A stretch of 8,760 nucleotides of DNA from an uncultured Gemmatimonadales bacterium (GCA_937983085.1 CALJKZ010000448.1:1-8760), one strand, 5' to 3'; positions 1 to 6,964 are shown, numbered from the stretch's first letter. Program-made: numbers and translations. The notes: generated by a model from the letters alone, not told the origin.

Positions 1-1594
1 CGCCGTCCACGGCCTCCCCCGACCGCCACTCGTCCAGCACCCGCCGCCGGCTTTCGAATCGTCCGGTTCCGGCGAGTGCCCCCTCGCCCATCATGTACCC
101 CAGGAGGTTGTCCAGGCGCGCCGTCGCGAGGACGTCGCTGCTCCCCAACTGAGCGTCCAGCGTCGTGAGCTCTGCGGCTCGGGGCGACAGCGTCAGCTCC
201 AGCGCGCGGACGTCGACGGGTTGGCGGAGGGCGTCGCCCCGCAGCGCCACGTCCGCGGCGGTGACCGTACCGCGGGCGTCGACGCGATCGTAACGCGCCG
301 CAGCGAGATCGGACCGGCGGGCCCGGACGGATGCGTTCGCAGTGACCACGCCGGACAGGCCCTCCAAGCCGTCCAACTTCACCGTACGGGCGACGTCGGC
401 CAGGTTCACCGTTCCGTCGACCCGCCCATCCACGGCGGGGTCCGAGACCGGCGTGGTGACTCGCGCCGAGGCGTCGAAGGCGTCGGACCCGATCCTCACG
501 TGAAACTCCGAGAGGTCCACGACGGTACCGTCCAACTCTCCGCCGGGATTGGTCACGCTCAGCCGGGCGGCGATCTCCTCGGCCGGCAGAGGCAGGTCCG
601 GATACTGGAAGCTGCCATCGTCCACCGAGAGGTCGAGGGAGAACGCAGGGACCTCGGTCTCCGCGTAGCGTCCCCGAACCTCGCCGGCCAGGGCGAAGGA
701 GCCCGACGTTCGGATGGCGGCGAAGTCGTCGTCGTACAGGGCCGACGCCAGCGAAAGAAGGGAGCCGAATTCGGTGCTGGGAGCGGAGAAGGTCAGGTTC
801 ATGACCACACCGTCGGCCTCGCGTGACGCCGACCCACCGAACGCCAGGGTGAGGTCGTTCAGCGTCAGCGTCTGGTCCGCCAACTCGATGGCGCCCGACT
901 CCATGTCCACGCTCACCGATCCCTCGTAGTCGAGCCCCACGTCGGAAAGGTACGGGGTGCCGGCGAGGCGTACGCTGAGCCCGTCGGCGCGTGTCCGGGT
1001 CTCGGCCTGGAGAGACGAACGGGAGAAATCGCCCCGCAGTGTGTGCTGCAGGCCACGCAGGACCACCGCCGAGCGGTTCTGGGCGTCCTCGTAGCGGACG
1101 TCGCCGTCGGTGACTTCGAAGCGCTGAAGCGAGACGGCCATCGCCCGACCTGATTCGGCGCCGGGCTCCTCGGTCTCGCCGCTTGTCGCCGGCCAGTTCC
1201 TCGTACCGTCTTCCGTCACGCGGAGTGTGGCCCGTGGCCGCTCCAGGGTCACCGTCCTCACGACGAGCGGACCATTCCCACGGATCGCACCCAACAGGGA
1301 AGGGCCGTGGAGGGAAACGGCGACTTCGTCGATGGCGGCCAGGGTGTCGGACGCGAAGGGCCCGACGCCAAAGATCACGAGGTCGGCGAGCCGGAGTGAC
1401 GGATGAGGGAAGTCGCCCAGGAGTCCGAGACGCGCTCCGGACCATTGTACGGCCACGCCGGACGATCGCTCGACCTCCGCCCGTACCCGGGCTTCGATCT
1501 GCTCGGAGAAGAGGAGGGGGGTGAGGACGAGAACGAGGACGAGGGCACCCACCGCGCCCCCGAGTGCCACCAGGATCTTCGTGGTTCGAGTCAT
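1..1594 (-). CDS. AsmA-family envelope protein, C-terminus cut by window edge
   Basis: The minus-strand frame is open from the ATG at 1594-1592 to the left edge, giving 531 codons without a stop; the C-terminus lies outside. Residues about 7-28 form one hydrophobic N-terminal anchor with a run of alternating Leu and Val, after basic residues (MTRTTK). The rest fits the AsmA family: a DFPHPSLRL segment near 61-69, and near 107-124 the family-like pattern LERPRATLRV followed by DGTRNW. After that come repeated beta-type stretches with the alternating hydrophobic pattern of the long AsmA-like lipid-transfer and outer-membrane-assembly proteins. The expected location is the inner membrane with a large periplasmic part. 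No good Shine-Dalgarno sequence precedes the ATG; an in-frame GTG at 1609 is an alternative start, and in-frame stops lie a little further upstream. The start is 79 bp downstream of the amidase stop on the same strand, so cotranscription is plausible. The family call is firm; the exact substrate or partner cannot be read from the sequence. Confidence 0.85.
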   Translation of the reverse strand, partial: MTRTTKILVALGGAVGALVLVLVLTPLLFSEQIEARVRAEVERSSGVAVQWSGARLGLLGDFPHPSLRLADLVIFGVGPFASDTLAAIDEVAVSLHGPSLLGAIRGNGPLVVRTVTLERPRATLRVTEDGTRNWPATSGETEEPGAESGRAMAVSLQRFEVTDGDVRYEDAQNRSAVVLRGLQHTLRGDFSRSSLQAETRTRADGLSVRLAGTPYLSDVGLDYEGSVSVDMESGAIELADQTLTLNDLTLAFGGSASREADGVVMNLTFSAPSTEFGSLLSLASALYDDDFAAIRTSGSFALAGEVRGRYAETEVPAFSLDLSVDDGSFQYPDLPLPAEEIAARLSVTNPGGELDGTVVDLSEFHVRIGSDAFDASARVTTPVSDPAVDGRVDGTVNLADVARTVKLDGLEGLSGVVTANASVRARRSDLAAARYDRVDARGTVTAADVALRGDALRQPVDVRALELTLSPRAAELTTLDAQLGSSDVLATARLDNLLGYMMGEGALAGTGRFESRRRVLDEWRSGEAVDG

Positions 1595-1673
1595 GGGGGC
1601 GTCATACACCGGTGCGGTTCCCGAGGTCGGAATGGGTCCTTTCCCGGCGGCACATCATCATCGGTTCGGGTCG

Positions 1674-3278
1674 TCACCGCACCGGGTCGAAGGCGCGGTC
1701 GGGCGGAACGCGAGCGCGGGACGCCTGCTCGTAGTCGTAGGCGAGCCCGAGGAGGAGCGCCTCCGACCACACGGTTCCGGCGAAGGTCATGCCCACCGGA
1801 AGACCGTCCACCAGGCCCATGGGCACCGTGATGAGGGGATAGCCCGCCACGGCCGCCGTCACGGTGAGTGAAGCCGGGCCTTCACGGCGAGGACCCGGAG
1901 GAATGGGGCCGACGCGGGGCGTACCGTCGGGTTCGATGGCCGAGGCCGTGGAACCCGTCGGGGCCACCAGGGCGTCGACTCCGAACTCGGCGAGAAGACG
2001 GTCGATGCCATCCTCTCCGGTGAGGCGGCGTCCGGCGGCGAGAGCGGCCTGATATTCCGGGTGGTCACGGCCACCCGTCGTCGCCTCGGCGTCGTCCCAG
2101 TAGTCCATCGTGTGCATGCTCTCCCTGGGGTCGTTCCGGCTGAATTCGATGAGTTGAGCCAGGGTGCGCACCGGCACTGCGTCGGGCGTGGTGGCAAGGT
2201 AGGCGTTCAGGTCCACCTTGAAGTCGTGGAGGAGGATGGTTCGCATCTCCGGGCCCGGATCGACCAGGTCCTCCGGAGGGATGTCGACGAGTTCCGCTCC
2301 CTGTGCGGCAAGGACGTCGAGGGCGTCGTCGAAGAGGGCCCATACGCCGCGATCGCCGCTCGTGGGGCGGAGGATCCCGAGGCGCCGTCCGCTCAGGGCC
2401 GCCGTATCCAGGGCCGCCACGTAGTCCTCGAGGTTCGCGTCGGCCGCATCCGACCACGGGTCCTCCGGGTCGGTACCCGCGATGGCGTCCAGGATCAGAG
2501 CAGCGTCGCGGACCGTTCGGGTCATGGGGCCCGATGAGTCCTGGTTCAGGCTGATGGGCACGATCCCACGCCGGGAGACCAGTGCGATGGTGGGCTTCAT
2601 GCCGACGATGCCGTTCACCGAGGACGGACCCACAATGGAGCCGGCCGTCTCGGTGCCGATGGTGGCCGCCGCGAAGCTCATGGCGGTGGCCACACCCGAA
2701 CCGCTGCTCGAGCCCGCGGGGCTGCGGGTGAGGTCGTACGGGTTCTTCGGGCTCCCACCCACCGTACTGCCGTTGAAGGATGCCGTGTTCCGGAATCCGG
2801 CGAACTGGGACAGGTTGAGCTTGCCGAGGATCACCGCGCCCCCGGCCCGCAGTCGACGCACGACCTCGGAGTCACGCTCCGGGAAGTTCTCGGCGAGGGC
2901 GTACGATCCGGCCGTGGTGGGCATCCCGACGGCGTCGAGGTTGTCCTTCAGGAGGACGGGCACCCCGTCGAGGGGACCGAGGGTCTCGCCCGCTGCCCGT
3001 CTCGTATCGGAGGCGTAGGCCTGATCCATGGCATCCGGCGCGACCATGATGACGGAGTTCAGGTCACCGTCGAGGGCCTCGATGCGCTCGATATAGGCGC
3101 GGGTGACCTGAACGGACGACATCGCCCCAGACGCCAGGCCCTCGGAGATCTCGTGGAGGGGGACCTCCACGACGAGATCGTCCTCGCCCGTGGGCGGTGG
3201 GGCGCGGTCGGCCGCATCCTCACACCCGGTGGCGCCGGTGAGGAGGAAGAAACAGGCCAACAGGCGTGGCGAGGACAT
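1674..3278 (-). CDS. Secreted amidase-signature hydrolase, peptide-amidase-like
   Basis: This is a 534-residue amidase-signature (AS) family enzyme that hydrolyses carboxamide bonds. The Ser-cisSer-Lys triad can be placed: Lys111 in GVPVLLKDN, cis-Ser190 in the Gly/Ser-rich loop AGSSSGSG, and nucleophile Ser214 in TETAGSIVGPSS, followed by NGIVGMKPT. The 79- and 24-residue spacings equal those I recall for Stenotrophomonas peptide amidase, which removes C-terminal amides from peptides. GatA-like function in tRNA-Gln synthesis is unlikely because the protein is exported and no gatB or gatC is nearby. The first 19 residues are a secretory leader ending in Gly-Ala-Thr-Gly-Cys; Cys19 may be lipidated, though Ala at -3 makes the lipobox imperfect. 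I chose the ATG at 3278 over one 26 codons upstream because GGAGG lies six bases before it and the export leader starts there. Unusual details are SSSG in place of the common SSGG and Ala two residues before the nucleophile. The real substrate is unknown; amides of other kinds are possible. Confidence 0.9.
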   Translation of the reverse strand: MSSPRLLACFFLLTGATGCEDAADRAPPPTGEDDLVVEVPLHEISEGLASGAMSSVQVTRAYIERIEALDGDLNSVIMVAPDAMDQAYASDTRRAAGETLGPLDGVPVLLKDNLDAVGMPTTAGSYALAENFPERDSEVVRRLRAGGAVILGKLNLSQFAGFRNTASFNGSTVGGSPKNPYDLTRSPAGSSSGSGVATAMSFAAATIGTETAGSIVGPSSVNGIVGMKPTIALVSRRGIVPISLNQDSSGPMTRTVRDAALILDAIAGTDPEDPWSDAADANLEDYVAALDTAALSGRRLGILRPTSGDRGVWALFDDALDVLAAQGAELVDIPPEDLVDPGPEMRTILLHDFKVDLNAYLATTPDAVPVRTLAQLIEFSRNDPRESMHTMDYWDDAEATTGGRDHPEYQAALAAGRRLTGEDGIDRLLAEFGVDALVAPTGSTASAIEPDGTPRVGPIPPGPRREGPASLTVTAAVAGYPLITVPMGLVDGLPVGMTFAGTVWSEALLLGLAYDYEQASRARVPPDRAFDPVR

Positions 3279-3284
3279 CGTGGA

Positions 3285-3289
3285 CCTCC
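3285..3289 (-). promoter_or_regulatory. Shine-Dalgarno site of the amidase gene
   Basis: The minus strand reads GGAGG here, with six bases between it and the ATG at 3278-3276. It is the strongest ribosome binding site seen at any start in the window. It decides the start against the longer reading frame that begins at 3356, whose extra 26 residues do not look like a leader. Confidence 0.8.
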
Positions 3290-3380
3290 GGTGCAAGGTG
3301 TTGCGGCACTGAAGCGTGAGGTGCCCGCGAGACAGCGCCTCGAGGCTGAGAGACAAGTGAGAAGCCCCCGAAGACCAGGC

Positions 3381-3644
3381 TCAGTTCGCGCGAGGATCGA
3401 CGTCGACCTGCCCGAGCCCTCGCCCCGAGTCAAGCCGGTACGCGATCTGACGCAGCGTGATGGCGATCTCCAGAATCATCAGGACGAGGGCCCAGTCCAG
3501 GAGCTGACGTGGGAAGACGGTCACCACGGGCAGGCTCATCCCGACGATGTTGAGAGCCTTCTCGATGATCGCCACACCCACCAGAAGGAAGCCGGTGCCG
3601 AGGAAGACGGGGGCGGTGAAGAGCGGAGGGGTCGTTTTGTCCAT
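3381..3644 (-). CDS. Small protein with two predicted membrane segments
   Basis: This is an 87-residue protein I do not recognise. It has a short polar N-terminus, a hydrophobic stretch at about residues 8-27 (APVFLGTGFLLVGVAIIEKA), a second at about 36-60 that includes LLDWALVLMILEIAI, and a polar tail from about residue 63 containing RQIAYRLDSGRG. Two membrane helices with a short polar loop are the likely topology. Codon use is strongly biased to G or C in the third position, like its neighbours, which supports real coding. The ATG at 3644 has no evident Shine-Dalgarno sequence. It is the first gene of the minus-strand block, 102 bp ahead of the amidase, and may share its transcript. Residues match no domain I can name; a function in the amidase pathway would be a guess from position only. 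Confidence 0.6.
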   Translation of the reverse strand: MDKTTPPLFTAPVFLGTGFLLVGVAIIEKALNIVGMSLPVVTVFPRQLLDWALVLMILEIAITLRQIAYRLDSGRGLGQVDVDPRAN

Positions 3645-3885
3645 GGGATCAGGCGGGCAGGCCGGCGAGAGCCGACGGAGGGGATGGGATCGGTGGGGAG
3701 GCGCAGAATGGTCCAGGGCAAGGGCCGGAGCAAGCGCCCTTCAGGCCCCGGGCGGTCGTCGATCCGACTCCTTGGGGTTGCCTGAACCGACCTGGCAGGG
3801 GGAGCCTCGGCCTCACGCCGTCGTTGCATGGCCTAGTGGTCGCTGGTAGCCTGTCCCGTCCCCCCCAACTGTCAGCGAGGTGAAC
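3645..3885. promoter_or_regulatory. Divergent intergenic region, likely holding both promoters
   Basis: About 240 bp separate the start of the small membrane protein gene (minus) from the start of the gene at 3886 (plus). Promoters for both directions should lie here. No convincing -35/-10 pair can be read. TTGCAT at 3824-3829, with TAGCCT 17 bases on at 3847-3852, is the best plus-strand candidate and is weak. A short inverted repeat, AAGGGC with GCCCTT, occurs near 3719-3742 and is not followed by a T tract. No coding frame in this gap looks real. Confidence 0.4.
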
Positions 3886-4191
3886 GTGTTGCGCTCCATC
3901 GAGTTCGTCCACAAGGGTCGCCGCTATCGCGGCACGGTCGGTCCCGTGCCCGGGGATTTACCCGAGTTCGCCGATGGAGCTTGGTTCGTGTCGATGAACG
4001 GAGGGCCCGAGAGGCGCGTCTTCGAGGCCCATCAGGACGACGAGGACACCCCGGAGTTCCGTCACCGGATCGTCATCGCGACGTGGCTCACCGACCCGTA
4101 CAACAGACGGGGCGCCGAGGACCGGAGGAGATCCGGAAGCCGGGAGGCGACGTTCCGTGATCGCCGGACCGGCCCGGACCGGCGGGCCTGA
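3886..4191 (+). CDS. Unrecognised small protein with arginine-rich tail
   Basis: I do not recognise this protein of about 101 residues. Residues 1-75 look folded and mixed in composition, with FVHKGRRYRGTVG, GAWFVSMNGG and RHRIVIATWLTD as the most conserved-looking pieces. The last 25-30 residues are highly charged and arginine-rich, with repeated RR and DRR units (NRRGAEDRRR, FRDRR, DRRA). It has no signal peptide or membrane segment, so it is probably cytoplasmic. The tail could bind nucleic acid or another acidic partner, which is inference. I place the start at GTG 3886 because GAGG at 3877-3880 is five bases upstream; GTG 3880 and TTG 3889 are in-frame alternatives. The TGA stop at 4189-4191 sits inside a 15-bp tandem duplication, so a second in-frame TGA follows at 4204. 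It is the first plus-strand gene, 135 bp before the DUF2911 gene, with a possible terminator in between. Confidence 0.65.
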   Translation: MLRSIEFVHKGRRYRGTVGPVPGDLPEFADGAWFVSMNGGPERRVFEAHQDDEDTPEFRHRIVIATWLTDPYNRRGAEDRRRSGSREATFRDRRTGPDRRA

Positions 4192-4206
4192 GACAGGCGG
4201 GCCTGA
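4177..4206 (+). repeat. 15-bp tandem duplication that copies the stop codon
   Basis: GACCGGCGGGCCTGA at 4177-4191 is followed directly by GACAGGCGGGCCTGA at 4192-4206, a 14 of 15 match. The period is five codons, so the copy stays in frame and reads Asp-Arg-Arg-Ala-stop twice. Just before it, CCGGACCGG also occurs twice, at 4164-4172 and 4174-4182. Replication slippage in GC-rich sequence is the simplest origin. Confidence 0.85.
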
Positions 4207-4290
4207 GGGGATCCGAAGCCTGCTAGGCGCGGTGCCGCGAGTGGTCCGCCTGATCCGCGTTGCCATGCGGAGGCCGCTCCTACAGCTTTT

Positions 4291-4313
4291 GGCGGCTGCC
4301 TTCCGCCCTTTTT
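4291..4313 (+). terminator. Possible intrinsic terminator or attenuator
   Basis: GGCGG at 4291-4295 pairs with CCGCC at 4303-4307 across a 7-base loop and is followed by C and then TTTTT at 4309-4313. The all-GC stem and T run fit a rho-independent terminator on the plus strand, although five base pairs is short. It lies about 100 bp after the stop of the 3886 gene and only 13 bp before the ATG of the DUF2911 gene at 4327. It could end the upstream transcript, or act as an attenuator on transcripts entering the DUF2911-S10 pair. Confidence 0.4.
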
Positions 4314-4326
4314 CCGGACCAAGTTG

Positions 4327-5343
4327 ATGAAGTACCTGCACTTCGCCTGTGCCACGTCCCTCATGCTCGCAGTCTCGCCCGGAGACGGGCACGCCCAGGC
4401 CGCCAGCGAACGCGCGGACTTCACCCAGGTCGTTTCCGGGACCGAGATCGAGATCGCCTGGTCTCGCCCGTCGCTGAGGGGACGGGAGGTGATTTTCGGG
4501 CGCCAGATTCCCTGGGGTGAGGTGTGGACGCCGGGAGCGAACCGCGCCACCACCATCCGCTTCTCCAAGGACGTGGTTCTCTCCGGTACGCAGGTGCCAG
4601 CGGGCAAGTACAGTGTGTGGCTGAGGGTCCTCGAGGACGAGCCGTGGCGCCTCGCATTGCACGCCGACACGACGCTCTTCCACAGCGCCCACCCTCCCAT
4701 CGAGGAAGCGGTGCTGAGCGTCGGGGTGGAGCGGGGGAGGACCGAGGACCTGCAGGAGTCTCTCGAGTGGGACGTCGATCGCATCCGCATCGACGGGGCG
4801 GAACTCGTCATGCATTGGGGATACGACCGCGTCAGCATGCCCCTCGAGGTGGACCCGGGCATCGCCCTCGCGACATCCGCGGAAGAGGCTCGACCCCTTT
4901 CCGGTGAGTGGATGTACGACGATACGCCGTCCTTGCCCACCCGTGAACAGATCGAGCGGTTCACCGGGGGTAACAGCGAAGATCCCACGGCCCGGTACTT
5001 CGAGGTCCTCGTGGCCGAGCCACGTCCGCGCCCCGTCAGCATCGAGCACGATGAGGAGACCGGTCTGCTGCACTTCGTTGATGCTCTGATCGTGGCCGCC
5101 GAGGCCGCCTTCTACTCGTCCGAGGGCGAAGAGCCCATCGTCGTGTACGGGCAGGCGCTTCTTCCTCGAGGGGAGGGCTTCTTCGCGGTGGCCGGTACCT
5201 TCGGAGGCGAGGTGTCGGCGGTGAGTCCGCGCTTCGCGCCCATCGTCGAGTTCGAGTTCGACGAGGACGGGCGCGCCACGGCCTTCACCATCCGCAATCC
5301 CAACGACGAGATCGTGGGGACGGGAGTCCGCCCGGGAACATGA
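4327..5343 (+). CDS. Exported DUF2911 protein with C-terminal extension
   Basis: This is a 338-residue exported protein. Residues 1-25 are a signal peptide ending in Ala-Gln-Ala, with cleavage expected before Ala26. Residues about 28-185 carry the DUF2911 fold signature: a WSRPSLRGREVIFG stretch, GEVWTPGANRATT at 64-76, an FSKDVVLSG segment, and VPAGKYSVW at about 90-98. DUF2911 has no known biochemical activity. After about residue 187 there is a further 150-residue region, rich in acidic and beta-type segments, that ends in FEFDEDGRATAFTIRNPNDE. That end loosely resembles the lipocalin-like tails attached to some secreted serine hydrolases. The ATG at 4327 is preferred over the adjacent TTG at 4324; neither has a good Shine-Dalgarno site. 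The stop TGA overlaps the start of the S10 peptidase gene as ATGA, which indicates translational coupling and a shared job outside the cytoplasm. The role is unknown; binding or delivering a substrate for the peptidase is one guess. Confidence 0.87.
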   Translation: MKYLHFACATSLMLAVSPGDGHAQAASERADFTQVVSGTEIEIAWSRPSLRGREVIFGRQIPWGEVWTPGANRATTIRFSKDVVLSGTQVPAGKYSVWLRVLEDEPWRLALHADTTLFHSAHPPIEEAVLSVGVERGRTEDLQESLEWDVDRIRIDGAELVMHWGYDRVSMPLEVDPGIALATSAEEARPLSGEWMYDDTPSLPTREQIERFTGGNSEDPTARYFEVLVAEPRPRPVSIEHDEETGLLHFVDALIVAAEAAFYSSEGEEPIVVYGQALLPRGEGFFAVAGTFGGEVSAVSPRFAPIVEFEFDEDGRATAFTIRNPNDEIVGTGVRPGT

Positions 5344-6893
5344 CACGTTCGCCCCTTCGCCCCGCCGCCTCTCTCTCGTTGGCCGTGTTCGTGGCCCTCG
5401 CTACCCCCAGTGCTGCTCAACTCCCCACGGCGCCCGATCAGATCCCGGCTGACCGCGCCCTTCCCGCCGATTCCGTCATCACGATGACGGACGAGGTGAC
5501 CATCAAGGGCAACCGGGTTCCGTACCGAGTGACCACAGGCCCGCCGCCCCTCTACGGGCCGGACCGAAGCGTCCATGCCGCGCTGTACTACACCTTCTAT
5601 CAGCGGACGGACGTGGACGATGTGTCGAGGCGGCCCCTCTTCATCTCGTTCAACGGCGGACCGGGCTCGGGGTCCCTCTGGATGCACCTCGGGTACACCG
5701 GGCCGAAGATGCTTCAGATCGACGACGAGGGGTATCCCGTTCAGCCCTACGGCGTGAGGGACAACCCCCACTCCATCCTCGACGTGGCGGACATCGTCTT
5801 CGTGAACCCCGTCAACGTCGGCTTCTCCCGAATCCTCGATCCCGACGCCGATCGCGAACGCTTCTTCGGTGTCGAGCCTGACATCACCTACCTCGCCGAG
5901 TGGATCGACGTCTTCGTCTCACGGCAGGGACGCTGGACGTCGCCCAAGTACCTCATCGGCGAGAGCTACGGCACCATGCGGGTGGCCGGCCTGGCTGGAC
6001 AGCTCCAGAACCGTCATTGGATGTACCTCAACGGGGTCATCCTCGTGTCGCCGACTGGGCTGGGGCTCAATCCCGAAGGGCCGTTGCCCAGGGCCACCAC
6101 GCTCAAGCTTCCGTACTACACCGCGGCGGCGCACTACCACGGCCAGCTCGCCGCGGACCTCCAGGCCCGCGACCTCGAGGAACTGCTGCCGGAGGTCGAA
6201 GCGTGGGCCCTCGACGAGTACCTCCCGGCGCTTTCCCGGGCCGGTTCGCTGTCCGATGCGGACCGCTCGTCCGTCGCGAGGCAGATGGCCCGCTACTCCG
6301 GGCTCTCGGTAGAGACCGTCCTGGATCACAACCTCGCGGTACCCGTCAGCTACTTCTGGAAAGACCTCCTGCGGGACGAGGGATACACCATTGGCCGGCT
6401 CGATTCGCGGTATCTCGGCATCGACCGACAGAACGCGGGCGACAGCTACGACTATCCGGCCGAGCTGACGTCCTGGAACCACGCCTTCGCCCCGGCCATC
6501 AACCAGTATCTGAGGGAGGACCTCGGATTCGAAACCGACCTCCAGTACTACCTCTTCGGTCCCGTGAATCCCTGGTCGGGTGGCGACCCGAACTACAACG
6601 GTGGGGAGCAGCTCAGACAGGCCATGGCCCAAAACCCGTTTCTCCACGTCATGGTCCAGTCCGGGTACTACGACGGAGCCACGGACTACTTCACCGCGAA
6701 GTACGTCATGTGGAACATGGACCCCAGCGGACGTCTGCAGGATCGGATGCGCTTCGAGGGCTACCGGAGCGGGCACATGATGTACCTCCGGGCCGAGGAT
6801 CTCGAGAGCTCGAATGAGCACATCCGCGAGTTCATCCAGCAGAGTCTGCCGGACGGGGCGGCGTCGTACGGGAGCGTGGGGGCGCCGAGGTAG
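5340..6893 (+). CDS. Exported S10 family serine carboxypeptidase
   Basis: This 517-residue enzyme removes residues one at a time from the C-terminus of peptides and belongs to peptidase family S10 (alpha/beta hydrolase fold, carboxypeptidase Y type). Residues 1-26 form a signal peptide ending Ser-Ala-Ala before Gln27, so it acts in the periplasm or outside. FNGGPGSGS, with Asn105 to Ser112, is the S10 oxyanion-hole region. GESYG gives nucleophile Ser209. SGYYDGATDY gives the acid Asp445, matching the G-x-x-D pattern, and RSGHMMY gives His479. All three catalytic residues are therefore present and in order. Length is normal for the family. The start ATG overlaps the stop of the DUF2911 gene (ATGA at 5340-5343), and no separate strong ribosome binding site is seen, so translation is probably coupled. 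S10 enzymes are best known from eukaryotes, but exported bacterial members are established. The exact residue preference cannot be read. Confidence 0.95.
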   Translation: MTRSPLRPAASLSLAVFVALATPSAAQLPTAPDQIPADRALPADSVITMTDEVTIKGNRVPYRVTTGPPPLYGPDRSVHAALYYTFYQRTDVDDVSRRPLFISFNGGPGSGSLWMHLGYTGPKMLQIDDEGYPVQPYGVRDNPHSILDVADIVFVNPVNVGFSRILDPDADRERFFGVEPDITYLAEWIDVFVSRQGRWTSPKYLIGESYGTMRVAGLAGQLQNRHWMYLNGVILVSPTGLGLNPEGPLPRATTLKLPYYTAAAHYHGQLAADLQARDLEELLPEVEAWALDEYLPALSRAGSLSDADRSSVARQMARYSGLSVETVLDHNLAVPVSYFWKDLLRDEGYTIGRLDSRYLGIDRQNAGDSYDYPAELTSWNHAFAPAINQYLREDLGFETDLQYYLFGPVNPWSGGDPNYNGGEQLRQAMAQNPFLHVMVQSGYYDGATDYFTAKYVMWNMDPSGRLQDRMRFEGYRSGHMMYLRAEDLESSNEHIREFIQQSLPDGAASYGSVGAPR

Positions 6894-6913
6894 GGGGGCG
6901 GGGTTGCGACCGC

Positions 6914-6943
6914 TTGCTCCTGATCCGTTTGCTCCGGATCCGT
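6914..6943 (+). repeat. 15-bp tandem direct repeat upstream of the TPR gene
   Basis: TTGCTCCTGATCCGT at 6914-6928 is followed directly by TTGCTCCGGATCCGT at 6929-6943, a 14 of 15 match. The second copy contains the palindrome CGGATCCG. The pair lies in the 71-bp gap between the S10 gene and the TPR gene, ending 21 bp before the ATG. It could be a regulator site, part of the promoter, or a slippage product. The core TGATCCG also occurs at 4251-4257, upstream of the DUF2911 gene, followed by CG and TTGC. Confidence 0.8.
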
Positions 6944-6964
6944 AGCTAAGCCCAAGTTGACCCC

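Noticed and set aside
221..826. A plus-strand open frame of 201 codons at the left end.
   Set aside because: The opposite strand encodes a continuous AsmA-family protein with clear motifs over the same bases.
3719..3742. Inverted repeat AAGGGC/GCCCTT as a terminator or operator.
   Set aside because: Six base pairs with a 10-base loop and no T run is within chance for this GC content.
3153..3785. A plus-strand open frame of 210 codons spanning the amidase start, the small membrane gene and the divergent gap.
   Set aside because: It overlaps a strong ribosome binding site and leader on the other strand, and the product is low-complexity and charged with no motif.
4260..4286. TTGCCA at 4260-4265 as a -35 element for the DUF2911 gene.
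   Set aside because: The only -10-like hexamer nearby (TACAGC at 4281) is poor and at 15 bp spacing, and the terminator-like hairpin would follow at once.
3958..5346. A minus-strand open frame of 462 codons across the DUF2911 gene.
   Set aside because: It lies opposite a gene with a signal peptide, DUF2911 motifs and an ATGA overlap; the long open frame is expected in GC-rich DNA and its product has no recognisable domain.
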